A DNA stretch of 64,000 nucleotides from Klebsiella sp. BIGb0407. Lineage in GTDB: Bacteria > Pseudomonadota > Gammaproteobacteria > Enterobacterales > Enterobacteriaceae. The stretch is from positions 310,001 through 374,000 of the forward strand of contig NZ_JANUEQ010000005.1 in assembly GCF_024807845.1 (NCBI RefSeq). Direction: 5' to 3'. Under the pieces are notes generated by a model. It had not been told where the DNA came from. It worked only from the letters and a program-made list of their open reading frames with translations, and ran no database searches. Shown piece by piece: positions 37,597 through 46,961 of the stretch (the first letter of the stretch is position 1; each line of letters starts with the position of its first letter). A program made the translations under genes and the position numbers.

Positions 37597-39061
37597 CTCT
37601 CAGGTTACCAGTAATCCGTTAACGGATGGCATTGATAGCTATCTGATATCTTTTGCGAACAGTCAATTGCTTGTAGAGGCGGCAGTCAATCCCGAACTGC
37701 TTAGTGGGTTACGGAAAGACGCAGCAACTTCTGTGGCTGACTGTGCCTACGGTTGCGATCCTTTTGCTCGTATCACCCTGCTGCCTGACAACCACTGGCT
37801 GGATAGCGTTACCTGTCAGCTGCAAGCGGCGCTGCGGCCTCTGTTACGAAAAACACATTGCCCGGCGCTGATTGTCGATTGCAGTCTGTGGGATACTGAT
37901 AATATCGCCCACCGTGCCCAACTTTCTGCTCTGCTGATCTTTTTGCTGAATCTGGACTACCAGTTGAGTGATTTAGGCTTAAAAACGACAGCATCACAGG
38001 CTGTGCGGATTAATCAGCTGACTTTATGGTGCCAGCCACAGCAGCAGGCCGGGCTTGAAAAATTGCTACGCCAGGCAGAAGCCACTGCACGAGGCATGAT
38101 TGCCGCACGTCGTATTGCCGATTTTCCCAGTTCAAGCTGCACGCCTGAATTTGTGGTGAGTGAAATAGAAAAGCAGATTACTGCTTATCCTGCTCTGAAA
38201 TGTGAAGTTCTCGATGAAAACCAGATAAAACAGCAGGGCTTAGGGCTGCTTGATGCGGTGGGTAAAGGAGCCAGTAACCCGCCCAGGCTGCTTATCCTGC
38301 GTTATGAAGGACAGAGTCAGGGGCCTTTCAAGGCTTATGTTGGTAAAGGCATTACCTTCGATACCGGTGGCATGTGGCTGAAAGAAGGGGCCGGCATGTA
38401 CACCATGAAATATGACATGTGCGGGGCTGCTAACGTCTTTGGTCTGCTTATTGCCGCTGCCGAGCTGAAATTGCCGGTACGTCTGGTGGGTGTGCTGGCT
38501 CTGGCCGAAAATATGATTGGCCCGGATGTGATGCGTCCCGGTGATGTTGCTATGAGTCACTCAGGCCTGAGTGTTGAGATCAATAATACCGATGCCGAAG
38601 GCCGTCTGGTATTAGCGGATGCGATTTCCTGGGCCAGTCAACTGACGCTGGATAATCAGAAACCCCAGTACATTATCGATATGGCAACGCTCACCGGGGC
38701 GGTAGTCAAAGCCTTAGGTTATGACTTGACCGGTTTATGGAGTCAGGACGCTAAATTGAGCCAGCAACTGACTCAAGCCGGGCTGGAAAGTCGGGATGAA
38801 GTCTGGTCGTTACCGCTCGATGCGCGCTTTGCGCCTCAGGTTGAAAGTGCGATTGCAGACCTGTGTAATACCCCAACAAACAATGCCGCCATCAGTACTT
38901 CCGCCGCTTATTTTCTGCGCTGTTTCTGCCCGGACGATATTCCCTGGGCACACCTTGATATCAGTGGTACAGCATTGTGGCGTGAGCAAGGGCGCAGCGT
39001 TTCTTCCGGACGACCGATCCCCCTTTTAATGCAGCACTTGCTGAACGATTTGGAGAAATAA
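37589..39061 (+). CDS. M17 leucyl aminopeptidase-family protease
   Basis: A 490-residue peptidase. The C-terminal M17 catalytic domain contains VGKGITFDTGG (Lys253, Asp258), LKEGAGMYTMKYDMCGA (Lys265, Asp276) and the signature NNTDAEGRL (Asp335, Glu337, Arg339); all expected metal and catalytic residues are present. The N-terminal 170 residues are divergent. It is distinct from the housekeeping PepA, which has about 503 residues and maps elsewhere. The ATG at 37589 follows GGAGA and overlaps the previous stop by 8 bases; an upstream in-frame start is inside the previous gene. It likely trims peptides tied to the imported substrate. Confidence 0.88.
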   Translation: MINSQVTSNPLTDGIDSYLISFANSQLLVEAAVNPELLSGLRKDAATSVADCAYGCDPFARITLLPDNHWLDSVTCQLQAALRPLLRKTHCPALIVDCSLWDTDNIAHRAQLSALLIFLLNLDYQLSDLGLKTTASQAVRINQLTLWCQPQQQAGLEKLLRQAEATARGMIAARRIADFPSSSCTPEFVVSEIEKQITAYPALKCEVLDENQIKQQGLGLLDAVGKGASNPPRLLILRYEGQSQGPFKAYVGKGITFDTGGMWLKEGAGMYTMKYDMCGAANVFGLLIAAAELKLPVRLVGVLALAENMIGPDVMRPGDVAMSHSGLSVEINNTDAEGRLVLADAISWASQLTLDNQKPQYIIDMATLTGAVVKALGYDLTGLWSQDAKLSQQLTQAGLESRDEVWSLPLDARFAPQVESAIADLCNTPTNNAAISTSAAYFLRCFCPDDIPWAHLDISGTALWREQGRSVSSGRPIPLLMQHLLNDLEK

Positions 39062-39062
39062 C

Positions 39063-39374
39063 ATGAAAAAAATTCTGTTGGTATGTGACTTAGGCATGTC
39101 GACCAGTCTGATGGTCAAGAAAATGCAGGAAGCCGCGAAAAACCAGGGTATTGAGGTTGAGATCTGCGCCAAATCGGTACGTGATTATAAAACCTGTGTC
39201 GCTGAATTTGACGTTGCGCTACTGGGCCCTCAGATCCGCTATAAATTACCTGAATGCGAAAAAATTGCCAAAGAGCATGGCAAACCTATCGCCTGCATCG
39301 ACATGATGGCCTACGGCACCATGAAAGGCGACAAAGTCTTAGAGCAAGCGCTGGCACTGATTGAAGGAGCTTAA
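39063..39374 (+). CDS. PTS EIIB, lactose/cellobiose family
   Basis: A 103-residue cytoplasmic phosphocarrier. The phosphorylated Cys is Cys8 in ILLVCDLGMSTS, the P-loop typical of Lac/Chb EIIB. It passes phosphate from EIIA to the sugar bound by EIIC. It begins one base after the aminopeptidase stop. Confidence 0.92.
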   Translation: MKKILLVCDLGMSTSLMVKKMQEAAKNQGIEVEICAKSVRDYKTCVAEFDVALLGPQIRYKLPECEKIAKEHGKPIACIDMMAYGTMKGDKVLEQALALIEGA

Positions 39375-39375
39375 G

Positions 39376-39690
39376 ATGACCCTTGAAAACGAAGTCATGG
39401 AACTGATCGCAAACTCTGGTTATGCCCGTAGCCTGGTATTTCAGGCCATTCGCTGTGCCCGTGAAGAGGGGGATTTTGAACAGTCAGAAACCTATATGCA
39501 ACAAGCCCAGGACGCCTTATCTTCCGCGCACCATGTACAAACTAAGCTAATTGAAATGGACGAAGGTGAAGGAAAAATCCCTGTGCATCTGGTGATGGTT
39601 CATGCCCAGGATCACCTGATGAACGCCATTATGCTGATGGAGCTGGGACGCGAGATTATCGCTTTACATCAAAAGGTTGCACATCTTTAA
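39376..39690 (+). CDS. PTS EIIA, lactose/cellobiose family
   Basis: A 104-residue helical phosphocarrier. The motif VMVHAQDHLM holds the phosphorylated His76 and the metal-binding Asp79 of the Lac/Chb EIIA family (HxxD spacing). The ATG at 39376 is preceded by AAGGAG, which lies at the end of the EIIB gene; reading from further upstream is unsupported. It is the last gene of the operon. Confidence 0.92.
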   Translation: MTLENEVMELIANSGYARSLVFQAIRCAREEGDFEQSETYMQQAQDALSSAHHVQTKLIEMDEGEGKIPVHLVMVHAQDHLMNAIMLMELGREIIALHQKVAHL

Positions 39691-39752
39691 CAACAAGTGA
39701 AAGTGCTATTGTAATGGTATGCAGGAATGCCGGACGGGCATAAAATCCTGTC

Positions 39753-39785
39753 AGCCCACATAGTGGAACCTATGTGGGCTGTTTT
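39753..39785. terminator. terminator of the PTS operon
   Basis: A perfect 11-bp stem AGCCCACATAG (39753-39763) with CTATGTGGGCT (39770-39780), then GTTTTG. It ends the PTS operon and may also serve the convergent nitrilase gene. Confidence 0.85.
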
Positions 39786-39792
39786 GAGTGTG

Positions 39793-40806
39793 TTATTCGA
39801 ACGTATCTTTATTTTTTGTTTCAGTATTACGGCTAAAGGAAGGGATAGCATCGGAAAACCTGGCTGTCCGTGCGTCACGTTCATATCCCTGAGGTTCACT
39901 CAGCATGCCGTATAGCTCTGGTCGACGCCCGTGTATCCAGCGCCGCCCTGTGGACAGGGCCAGTAAGTCGAGATCCAAGTTGGCGCAGACCATCGTATCC
40001 TCATAGGAGCCGGTTTCGCTGACTATCCTGCCGTAAGGGTCAATAATCATGGCGTTACCGGTACGTACTTCTCCGTTATCCAGCCCCACACCATTACTGA
40101 ACAGAATGAAAAAGCCATTATCATGCGCGCGCGAGGGCAGCCATCGCATTAGCCAGCCTCGGCCACTGTCACCCTGGAAAGCCTCTTCAAGTGCCTGTGG
40201 ATTATTATGTCTGTTTTCCCAGAGAGTGACCGGAACGGGTTTCATGCCATAAGGGCTACGTGAGTGGGTTCCGCCAGTTTGATGTGGTGCAATAAGAATA
40301 TCTGCGCCGAGAAGTGCTGTGATACGCGCATTTTCGACCAGATTATTATCCCAGCAAATAAGCACACCCACGCGAACGCCCCAGGGAGTATCAAAGACCG
40401 TGTAATTGTTTCCCTGGGCAATCTCTGGATGTTCAAAAGCATGCAGTTTTCGGTGTACATGGCGCTCACCACCCGGCATACAGACGGCATAAGCGTTATA
40501 GAGTTTCCCATCGACTCCCTGTTCTATAAATCCTGCGCCGATAGCCATCTGATATTTTTCCGCCAGAACGGCTATACGGGATAACGATGGGCTATCCTCT
40601 GCTCGTTCTGCCAGTGTATCCAGCTCCTGACGATTGAGGCCAGGAACGTGCCAGTATCCGGTAATACACATTTCAGGAAATGCCAGAATCTTTACTTCCT
40701 GCCGGGAGGCCTGGGAAATCAGTTTTTCCATAACGGACAAATTGTACTGCTTATCACTGGCACGATGACAAAATTGTACGGTGGCAACACGAATGCTTTT
40801 TTCCAT
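39793..40806 (-). CDS. nitrilase-superfamily carbon-nitrogen hydrolase
   Basis: A 337-residue amidase-like enzyme with the catalytic triad Glu45 (AFPEMC), Lys120 (HRKLHAFE) and Cys151 (LICWDNN). It is longer than typical 260-280-residue members because of an insertion after Cys (about 165-215). It resembles N-carbamoyl or aliphatic amidases, but the substrate is unknown. The ATG at 40806 follows AGGAG; a longer reading upstream overlaps the promoter. It is divergent from the LysR gene and convergent with the PTS operon. An amidase beside an asparagine-releasing operon may be linked to nitrogen supply (inference). Confidence 0.85.
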   Translation of the reverse strand: MEKSIRVATVQFCHRASDKQYNLSVMEKLISQASRQEVKILAFPEMCITGYWHVPGLNRQELDTLAERAEDSPSLSRIAVLAEKYQMAIGAGFIEQGVDGKLYNAYAVCMPGGERHVHRKLHAFEHPEIAQGNNYTVFDTPWGVRVGVLICWDNNLVENARITALLGADILIAPHQTGGTHSRSPYGMKPVPVTLWENRHNNPQALEEAFQGDSGRGWLMRWLPSRAHDNGFFILFSNGVGLDNGEVRTGNAMIIDPYGRIVSETGSYEDTMVCANLDLDLLALSTGRRWIHGRRPELYGMLSEPQGYERDARTARFSDAIPSFSRNTETKNKDTFE

Positions 40807-40902
40807 TATATTTCTCCTCATAGAAAGCTTCGAAGAGCATTTCATCAGAGAACAGACAAAGGTGTATAATCACGATTTCTCCCCATTCGATAACGAACTG
40901 GA

Positions 40903-41766
40903 ATGGATATAAAGTTATTACGAGCATTCGTGACTCTCGCACGACTGGGGTGGTATCACCCGGCGGCGGAAATACTTTGTGTCACGCAACCCGCACTCAC
41001 GAAACAGATCCAGACCCTGGAGAATCTCACCGGGGCGACGCTCTTTCAGCGTGGTCGTCATGGTGCGAAACTGACAGTGGCAGGAGAACTACTTCTTCCG
41101 GGAGCATCTGAGGTACTGGCGCGTTATGACCTTTTCTGGTCTGAGGTGACAGGTATCAGGAAAGGAAATGCAGGTAAACTGGTGCTGGGCTTTGGTATTT
41201 CGTCATTCCGTCTGGCTCCCGAACGGGTCGCTGCTTTTCGCAGCCAGCACCCTGACGTGCAGGTATCGCTGAACGATATGCCCTCCGCAGTACAGTTTCA
41301 GCAGTTAGCCGAAGGTCAGCTTCAGGTCGGATTTGTCAGACTACCCGCTCCAGAGCAGCTGGAAAGCAGGATACTGGCAGAAGAAAGGCTGGTTCTTGCC
41401 GTGGCCGCGGACAGCTATAGTGATTCATCGGATATGCGAAAGCTGATTGAAAAGAATCAGCTGCTACAGATTTCCCCCAAACGCGGTGAAGGGCTTTCAG
41501 CCCAGGCATCCTGTTTTCTCGCCGAAAATAATCTCACCCCACAGAGGGTTTCAGCCGCGGATGATATTCAGACCTTACTGGCTTTGGTGGCCGGTGGTGG
41601 TGGTGTAGCATTACTGCCAGAGAGCGTTATTCATATTCTACCCGCCGGGATAATGCTGGTGCCACTTGAAGGTAAACATACGGCCTGGCAAACAGGTATT
41701 GCCTGGAATGCCGGGATAAAAGACCCTGTGAGGGATAACTTTTTAACTGTTATGGCAGTCCAGTAG
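40903..41766 (+). CDS. LysR-family regulator
   Basis: A 287-residue LysR protein. The N-terminal helix-turn-helix is at about 1-60 (LRAFVTLARLGWYHPAAEILCVTQPALTKQIQTLE), then an effector domain (about 90-287). It is divergent from the nitrilase gene with a 96-base spacer, the classic layout for control of that gene. The inducer is unknown. The stop lies close to the convergent brnA. Confidence 0.87.
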   Translation: MDIKLLRAFVTLARLGWYHPAAEILCVTQPALTKQIQTLENLTGATLFQRGRHGAKLTVAGELLLPGASEVLARYDLFWSEVTGIRKGNAGKLVLGFGISSFRLAPERVAAFRSQHPDVQVSLNDMPSAVQFQQLAEGQLQVGFVRLPAPEQLESRILAEERLVLAVAADSYSDSSDMRKLIEKNQLLQISPKRGEGLSAQASCFLAENNLTPQRVSAADDIQTLLALVAGGGGVALLPESVIHILPAGIMLVPLEGKHTAWQTGIAWNAGIKDPVRDNFLTVMAVQ

Positions 41767-41768
41767 CG

Positions 41769-42071
41769 TTATTTTATCTGCTGACTACGTATCATCGCTT
41801 CTCGCAAGATGGCGTTAAGCCTGGTCTGATAACCTTTTCCGGGTTCTTTCAACCATGCCAGAATATCGGCATCAATTCTGACTGAAGCATGCTTCTTAAC
41901 CGGACGATAAAACTGCCCGCGTACAGCGTTTTCCCACACAGCCTGAGCGGGCTCGCTAATATCACTGTAATCAATTTTGCTTTCAGGTTGTGCCGCGAGT
42001 GTTTTCAGCTCGGCTTCCTGCTGTTCAGTCAGGGGGGGAAGTTCGCTACGTTTATATCTCACTGTGCTCAT
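41769..42071 (-). CDS. brnA: BrnA antitoxin
   Basis: A 100-residue BrnA-family antitoxin. The C-terminal half has the ribbon-helix-helix DNA-binding segment KKHASVRIDADILAWLK followed by GYQTRLNAILREAM. It binds and neutralises BrnT and represses the operon. It overlaps the end of brnT by 20 bases and has its own GAGGA ribosome site. Confidence 0.88.
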   Translation of the reverse strand: MSTVRYKRSELPPLTEQQEAELKTLAAQPESKIDYSDISEPAQAVWENAVRGQFYRPVKKHASVRIDADILAWLKEPGKGYQTRLNAILREAMIRSQQIK

Positions 42072-42345
42072 AAATTTTCCTCTCTTTCCGATTAGCCTTG
42101 CGGGCGCTGATTATGCGGATAATTTCAGTACCGCTTTCGAAGCGCATGGTATGAGCGACAAGAATGACCACACATCCTTTGATAGCTCCGATGGTTTGCC
42201 AGCGATACTCAGCATTTTCAATACGTTCCTGTATAGAAAGATGAAAAGGATCCTCAAAAATCAGGACAGCTGTTTCAAAACGAATTCCGTGCTTGCGTAA
42301 ATTTGATTCAGCTTTGGCTAAATCCCACTCAAAGTCCATTTCCAT
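42052..42345 (-). CDS. brnT: BrnT ribonuclease toxin
   Basis: A 97-residue BrnT-family toxin with a RelE-like fold. Its start FEWDLAKAESNLRKHGIRFE matches the family hallmark WDxxKxxxNxxKHGxxF, and the end has RIISARKANRKERKIYE (the ISARxAxxxER motif). In Brucella, BrnT stops translation by RNA cleavage. With brnA it forms a type II toxin-antitoxin operon, toxin first. Confidence 0.9.
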   Translation of the reverse strand: MEMDFEWDLAKAESNLRKHGIRFETAVLIFEDPFHLSIQERIENAEYRWQTIGAIKGCVVILVAHTMRFESGTEIIRIISARKANRKERKIYEHSEI

Positions 42346-42367
42346 GAGTCTGCCATTGAATGTTTAA

Positions 42368-42381
42368 TTTGTATATACAAA
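42368..42381. promoter_or_regulatory. candidate BrnA operator
   Basis: TTTGTATATACAAA is a perfect 14-base palindrome 23 bases upstream of the brnT start. Ribbon-helix-helix antitoxins bind such sites, and it could overlap the -10 region. Confidence 0.5.
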
Positions 42382-42423
42382 ATAGTGCATACACTGGCAG
42401 TGTTTCTATCAGAATTCGGTTTT

Positions 42424-43017
42424 TTATCCCTGCATCCACGCCCGGATCCCATCCAGGAACATCTGTGTCGCAATCATTACCAGCACCAGGCCCATTAACC
42501 GCTCCAGGGCATTAACACCTTTTTCACCCAGCAGACGCAGAAATAGCGATGACTGGAGCAAAATAATCACTGTTCCGCCCCAGGCCAGCATCAGGGCTAT
42601 CACCAGATGTCCCATCTGATTGGGGTACTGATGTGACAGCAACATCAGGGTTGCCAGTAAAGAAGGGCCGGCAACCAGTGGAATCGCCAGCGGGACGATA
42701 AAAGGTTCTTCGCCAGCCGGAAGCCCACTGGCATTGCCTTCATTACCCGGGAAAATCATCTTAATGGCGATGAGAAACAGAATAATGCCCCCGGAAATAG
42801 AGACCGTTTCTGCGCGCAGGTTTAAGAAAGAGAGAATTTTTTCCCCGGCAAATAAAAAAATCAGCATCACTGTCAGCGCGATGAGCAGTTCGCGGATCAT
42901 GATAGCCCGGCGTCGTTTCGGCTCGGTGTGCTTGAGCACTGACATAAAGATAGGCAGGTTACCCAGCGGGTCCATAATCAAAAAGAGCAGGACGGTAGCC
43001 GTTATTATTTCATTCAT
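42424..43017 (-). CDS. yhgN: YhgN, MarC-family membrane protein
   Basis: A 197-residue inner-membrane protein with six hydrophobic segments, same length as E. coli YhgN. It belongs to the MarC family, whose role is unclear despite an old annotation as antibiotic resistance. The ATG at 43017 is chosen over an upstream in-frame TTG. It marks the return to the conserved gene order beside asd. Confidence 0.9.
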   Translation of the reverse strand: MNEIITATVLLFLIMDPLGNLPIFMSVLKHTEPKRRRAIMIRELLIALTVMLIFLFAGEKILSFLNLRAETVSISGGIILFLIAIKMIFPGNEGNASGLPAGEEPFIVPLAIPLVAGPSLLATLMLLSHQYPNQMGHLVIALMLAWGGTVIILLQSSLFLRLLGEKGVNALERLMGLVLVMIATQMFLDGIRAWMQG

Positions 43018-43180
43018 TTCTTTTCTCAAAGGTCCTTGTTAATTCACCATAATAAGCTTTGTTTCTGATATAACAGAAATCATTGATTAATTTCACTTGC
43101 GACTTTTGCAGCATTTTGTAATGTGGGTATATAAATATCACTCACTTTTATACGCAATCATCTCAGCAGGGTTAATTTTT

Positions 43181-44287
43181 ATGAAAAATGTAGGTTTTGT
43201 TGGCTGGCGTGGAATGGTCGGTTCTGTACTCATGCAACGCATGGTAGAAGAACGTGACTTTGACGCTATCCGTCCAGTTTTCTTCTCCACTTCCCAGGCC
43301 GGTGAGCCCGCTCCAGCTTTTGCTGGCGTTAATGGCGGTACGTTACAGAATGCCAGTGACCTGGAAGCGTTGAAGGCCCTGGATATTATCGTCTCCTGCC
43401 AGGGGGGTGATTATACCAATGAAATCTATCCAAAGCTGCGTGAGAGTGGCTGGCAGGGTTACTGGATTGACGCCGCGTCTTCACTGCGTATGAAAGATGA
43501 TGCGATTATTATCCTCGACCCGGTGAACCAGCATGTTATCGACGACGGTCTGAACAAAGGGATCAAGACTTTTGTCGGTGGTAACTGTACCGTTAGCCTG
43601 ATGCTGATGTCATTGGGTGGTCTGTTTGCTAATAACCTCGTTGACTGGGTTTCTGTGGCAACTTATCAGGCAGCTTCTGGTGGCGGTGCACGTCATATGC
43701 GTGAATTGCTGAACCAGATGGGGCACCTGCATCAGGAAGTTGCCAGTGAACTGGCTTCACCGGCCTCCGCTATTCTGGATATCGAACGTAAAGTCACGGC
43801 GCTGGGTCGTAGCGACCGACTGCCAGTTGATAACTTTGGTGTCCCGCTGGCAGGTAGCCTGATCCCATGGATCGACAAACAGCTGGATAACGGCCAGAGC
43901 CGTGAAGAGTGGAAAGGACAGGCAGAGACCAATAAAATCCTCGCCACCTCTACTGCTATTCCTGTTGATGGTTTATGTGTCCGTATTGGCGCGCTGCGCT
44001 GCCATAGCCAGGCTTTCACCATCAAACTGAAAAAAGATGTCTCTATTCCGACTGTTGAGGAATTACTGGCAGCACACAATCCGTGGGCTAAAGTTGTTCC
44101 TAACGATCGTGATATTACGGTGCGTGAACTGACTCCTGCGGCAGTTACCGGGACTCTGTCGACGCCAGTTGGACGTCTGCGTAAGCTGAATATGGGGCCT
44201 GAATATATCTCAGCCTTTACCGTAGGCGATCAGTTGTTATGGGGTGCGGCAGAGCCGTTACGCCGTATGCTGCGTTCCCTGGCGTAA
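43181..44287 (+). CDS. asd: aspartate-semialdehyde dehydrogenase
   Basis: A 368-residue enzyme converting aspartyl-4-phosphate to aspartate semialdehyde, the branch point to lysine, diaminopimelate, threonine and methionine. The NADP loop is [14 protein letters not shown], and the active-site Cys lies in [13 protein letters not shown] (about 135). It matches the length of the E. coli protein with the ATG at 43181; the open frame upstream is not translated. It is essential for peptidoglycan synthesis. Confidence 0.96.
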   Translation: MKNVGFVGWRGMVGSVLMQRMVEERDFDAIRPVFFSTSQAGEPAPAFAGVNGGTLQNASDLEALKALDIIVSCQGGDYTNEIYPKLRESGWQGYWIDAASSLRMKDDAIIILDPVNQHVIDDGLNKGIKTFVGGNCTVSLMLMSLGGLFANNLVDWVSVATYQAASGGGARHMRELLNQMGHLHQEVASELASPASAILDIERKVTALGRSDRLPVDNFGVPLAGSLIPWIDKQLDNGQSREEWKGQAETNKILATSTAIPVDGLCVRIGALRCHSQAFTIKLKKDVSIPTVEELLAAHNPWAKVVPNDRDITVRELTPAAVTGTLSTPVGRLRKLNMGPEYISAFTVGDQLLWGAAEPLRRMLRSLA

Positions 44288-44774
44288 TACCCCGTCTTTA
44301 TCCCCACATCTTTCATGTTGTGGGGATATTATCTTCGGGTACTCAGGTCGCATAAAATTATCTTTCCATATAACTACACTTTCTGAACAGACAAATAGTC
44401 AAATATTTACGTTACATGACAAATAATGCATGAACAGCGATTTTTAAGTGTTTACCTGTATTTTGTATTAATCAACCAATTGATTTTAAATAACTATAAT
44501 TTTCATTTTTCTGTTTTAACAGATAAGAAACTTAATTTATTTATAGCGAAATAAAGGTTCCTCCGAGTCTATTTATTTTTTTTTGTCATACAAAAACAAT
44601 ATTCATTGATCAAATTCACCCTCTAAGTGAAATCCATTAGCTATCCTTAAATAATAGTGTAAGCAAATTCTGAGAACGGATGCCGATTTTTCGCCACCGT
44701 CAATATCAGTGTCATGTCGATATGCACAATGAACATGGCTGTTTACACGATGCAAATTAACAGGGAGATGTGCA
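44288..44774. other. asd-glgB intergenic region
   Basis: A gap of nearly 490 bases. It starts with a perfect 9-bp stem ATCCCCACA (44300-44308) with TGTGGGGAT (44319-44327), a likely asd terminator without T-run. A very AT-rich stretch (about 44390-44600) follows. The glgB promoter must be here. I saw no convincing gene. Confidence 0.5.
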
Positions 44775-46961
44775 ATGTCAGTTTTGCCAGAGAAAGACGT
44801 GATTGATGCGCTGATTATAGGACATTTTGCAGACCCATTTTCTTTGCTGGGCATGCATAAAACAGTAGCAGGGATTGAGGTTCGCGCTCTATTACCTGAT
44901 GCCACCGATGTTTGGGTGACGGATACTAAAACCGGGCGAAAAGTCGCCAAACTGGAGTGTATTGATACCCGCGGTTTCTTCTGCGGCGTGATCCCCAGAC
45001 GTAAAAATCTTTTTCGTTATCAGCTCACGGTGACCTGGTTTGGTCAGGAGGTGCAAATTGATGATCCTTACCGTTTTGGCACCCTGATCCAAGAGCTGGA
45101 TAGCTGGCTGTTATCTGAAGGTACCCACTTACGTCCCTATGAAAGTTTAGGTGCTCATCCCCTGACGATGGATGATGTTTCTGGTACGCGGTTCTCAGTA
45201 TGGGCACCTAATGCACAAAGGGTATCCGTAGTCGGTGAGTTTAATTTCTGGGATGGTCGTCGAAATCCCATGCGTTTACGTAAAGAGAGCGGCATCTGGG
45301 AGCTATTTATTCCCGGCGTAGAGCATGGGCATTTATATAAATTTGAGTTGCTTGATATTCACGGGCAGCTACGTGTCAAAGCTGATCCCTACGCTCTTGA
45401 ATCGCAAATGCGGCCTGAAACCGCATCAGTTATTTGCGGTCTCCCGGAAAAAACCGTATTAAGCCCGGAGCGTCAGCAAGCCAATAATTTCGACCAGCCT
45501 ATTTCTATCTATGAAGTGCATCTGGGTTCCTGGCGTCGTCATACCGATAATAATTTCTGGCTGAGCTATCGCGAGCTGGCAGACCAACTGATCCCTTATG
45601 TTAAAGAGATGGGCTTTACCCATCTTGAACTACTCCCTATTAACGAACATCCCTTTGATGGTAGCTGGGGCTATCAGCCGCAGGGTATCTATGCGCCAAC
45701 CCGGCGTTTTGGCACTCGCGATGATTTCCTCTATTTTGTTAATGCAGCGCATGCCGCAGGGCTGAATGTCTTACTGGACTGGGTTCCGGGTCATTTCCCG
45801 ACTGACGAAACAGGGCTGGCACTGTTTGACGGAACCGCTCTCTATGAGTACAGCGATCCGCGTGAAGGGCGTCATCAGGACTGGGATACGCTGATTTATA
45901 ACTACGGGCGTCATGAAGTCAGTAACTATCTGGCCGGTAATGCACTGTACTGGATTGAGCGTTTTGGTATTGATGGCTTACGCGTTGATGCCGTCGCTTC
46001 GATGATTTATCGCGACTACAGCCGTAAAGAAGGTGAGTGGGTGCCTAATGAGTTTGGTGGCCGCGAAAATCTCGAAGCGATTGAGTTTTTACGTACCACC
46101 AACCGGGTGATTGGCGAGCAAGCGCCGGGTGCCGTAACGATGGCGGAAGAGTCGACTGATTTCCCTGGTGTCTCCCGACCACCGAGCACAGGCGGTCTCG
46201 GTTTCTGGTTTAAATGGAACCTGGGCTGGATGCACGACACCCTTGACTATATGAAACTGGATCCGATTTATCGCCAGCATCATCACAACAACATGACTTT
46301 CGGCATGCTGTATAACGGCACCGAAAATTTTGTCCTGCCTCTGTCACATGATGAAGTGGTGCACGGTAAAAAATCGATTCTCGATCGTATGCCGGGTGAT
46401 GCCTGGCAGAAATTTGCCAATTTACGTGCTTACTATGGCTGGATGTGGGCATTTCCCGGAAAAAAATTACTGTTTATGGGTAATGAGTTTGCCCAGGGGC
46501 GCGAATGGAACCACGACGCTAGCCTGGACTGGCACTTACTTGAAGGCGATGATAACTGGCATAACGGGGTTCAGCGTCTGGTACGTGACCTTAATCATTG
46601 CTATCGCGACCATGCTCCGATGTATGAGCTGGATTTCAACGAGGCCGGTTTTGAGTGGCTGGTCGTGGATGATTTCGCGAACTCAGTGTTTATTTTTGTA
46701 CGTCGCGATTCAAAAGGTAATGAAGTCATTGTTGCCAGTAATTTTACTCCAGTTCCTCGTAATCAATATCGTTTTGGGATCAACCTACCGGGACGCTGGC
46801 GCGAAATACTGAACACTGACTCGATGTATTACCAGGGCAGTAATAGCGGCAATCAAGGCATTATTGAAAGTGACGAAATAGCCAGCCACTCTCGCAATCA
46901 CTCTTTAAGTCTGACCTTACCGCCGCTGTCTACTATCTGGCTGGTTCGGGAGGCGCAATGA
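44775..46961 (+). CDS. glgB: glycogen branching enzyme
   Basis: A 728-residue GH13 enzyme, same length as E. coli GlgB, which makes alpha-1,6 branches in glycogen. An N-terminal extension plus a CBM48 domain (about 120-220) precede the catalytic barrel, with motifs [15 protein letters not shown] (nucleophile Asp), EES (acid Glu) and LSHDEV. GGGAG precedes the ATG. It is the first gene of glgBXCAP and overlaps glgX by four bases. Confidence 0.96.
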   Translation: MSVLPEKDVIDALIIGHFADPFSLLGMHKTVAGIEVRALLPDATDVWVTDTKTGRKVAKLECIDTRGFFCGVIPRRKNLFRYQLTVTWFGQEVQIDDPYRFGTLIQELDSWLLSEGTHLRPYESLGAHPLTMDDVSGTRFSVWAPNAQRVSVVGEFNFWDGRRNPMRLRKESGIWELFIPGVEHGHLYKFELLDIHGQLRVKADPYALESQMRPETASVICGLPEKTVLSPERQQANNFDQPISIYEVHLGSWRRHTDNNFWLSYRELADQLIPYVKEMGFTHLELLPINEHPFDGSWGYQPQGIYAPTRRFGTRDDFLYFVNAAHAAGLNVLLDWVPGHFPTDETGLALFDGTALYEYSDPREGRHQDWDTLIYNYGRHEVSNYLAGNALYWIERFGIDGLRVDAVASMIYRDYSRKEGEWVPNEFGGRENLEAIEFLRTTNRVIGEQAPGAVTMAEESTDFPGVSRPPSTGGLGFWFKWNLGWMHDTLDYMKLDPIYRQHHHNNMTFGMLYNGTENFVLPLSHDEVVHGKKSILDRMPGDAWQKFANLRAYYGWMWAFPGKKLLFMGNEFAQGREWNHDASLDWHLLEGDDNWHNGVQRLVRDLNHCYRDHAPMYELDFNEAGFEWLVVDDFANSVFIFVRRDSKGNEVIVASNFTPVPRNQYRFGINLPGRWREILNTDSMYYQGSNSGNQGIIESDEIASHSRNHSLSLTLPPLSTIWLVREAQ

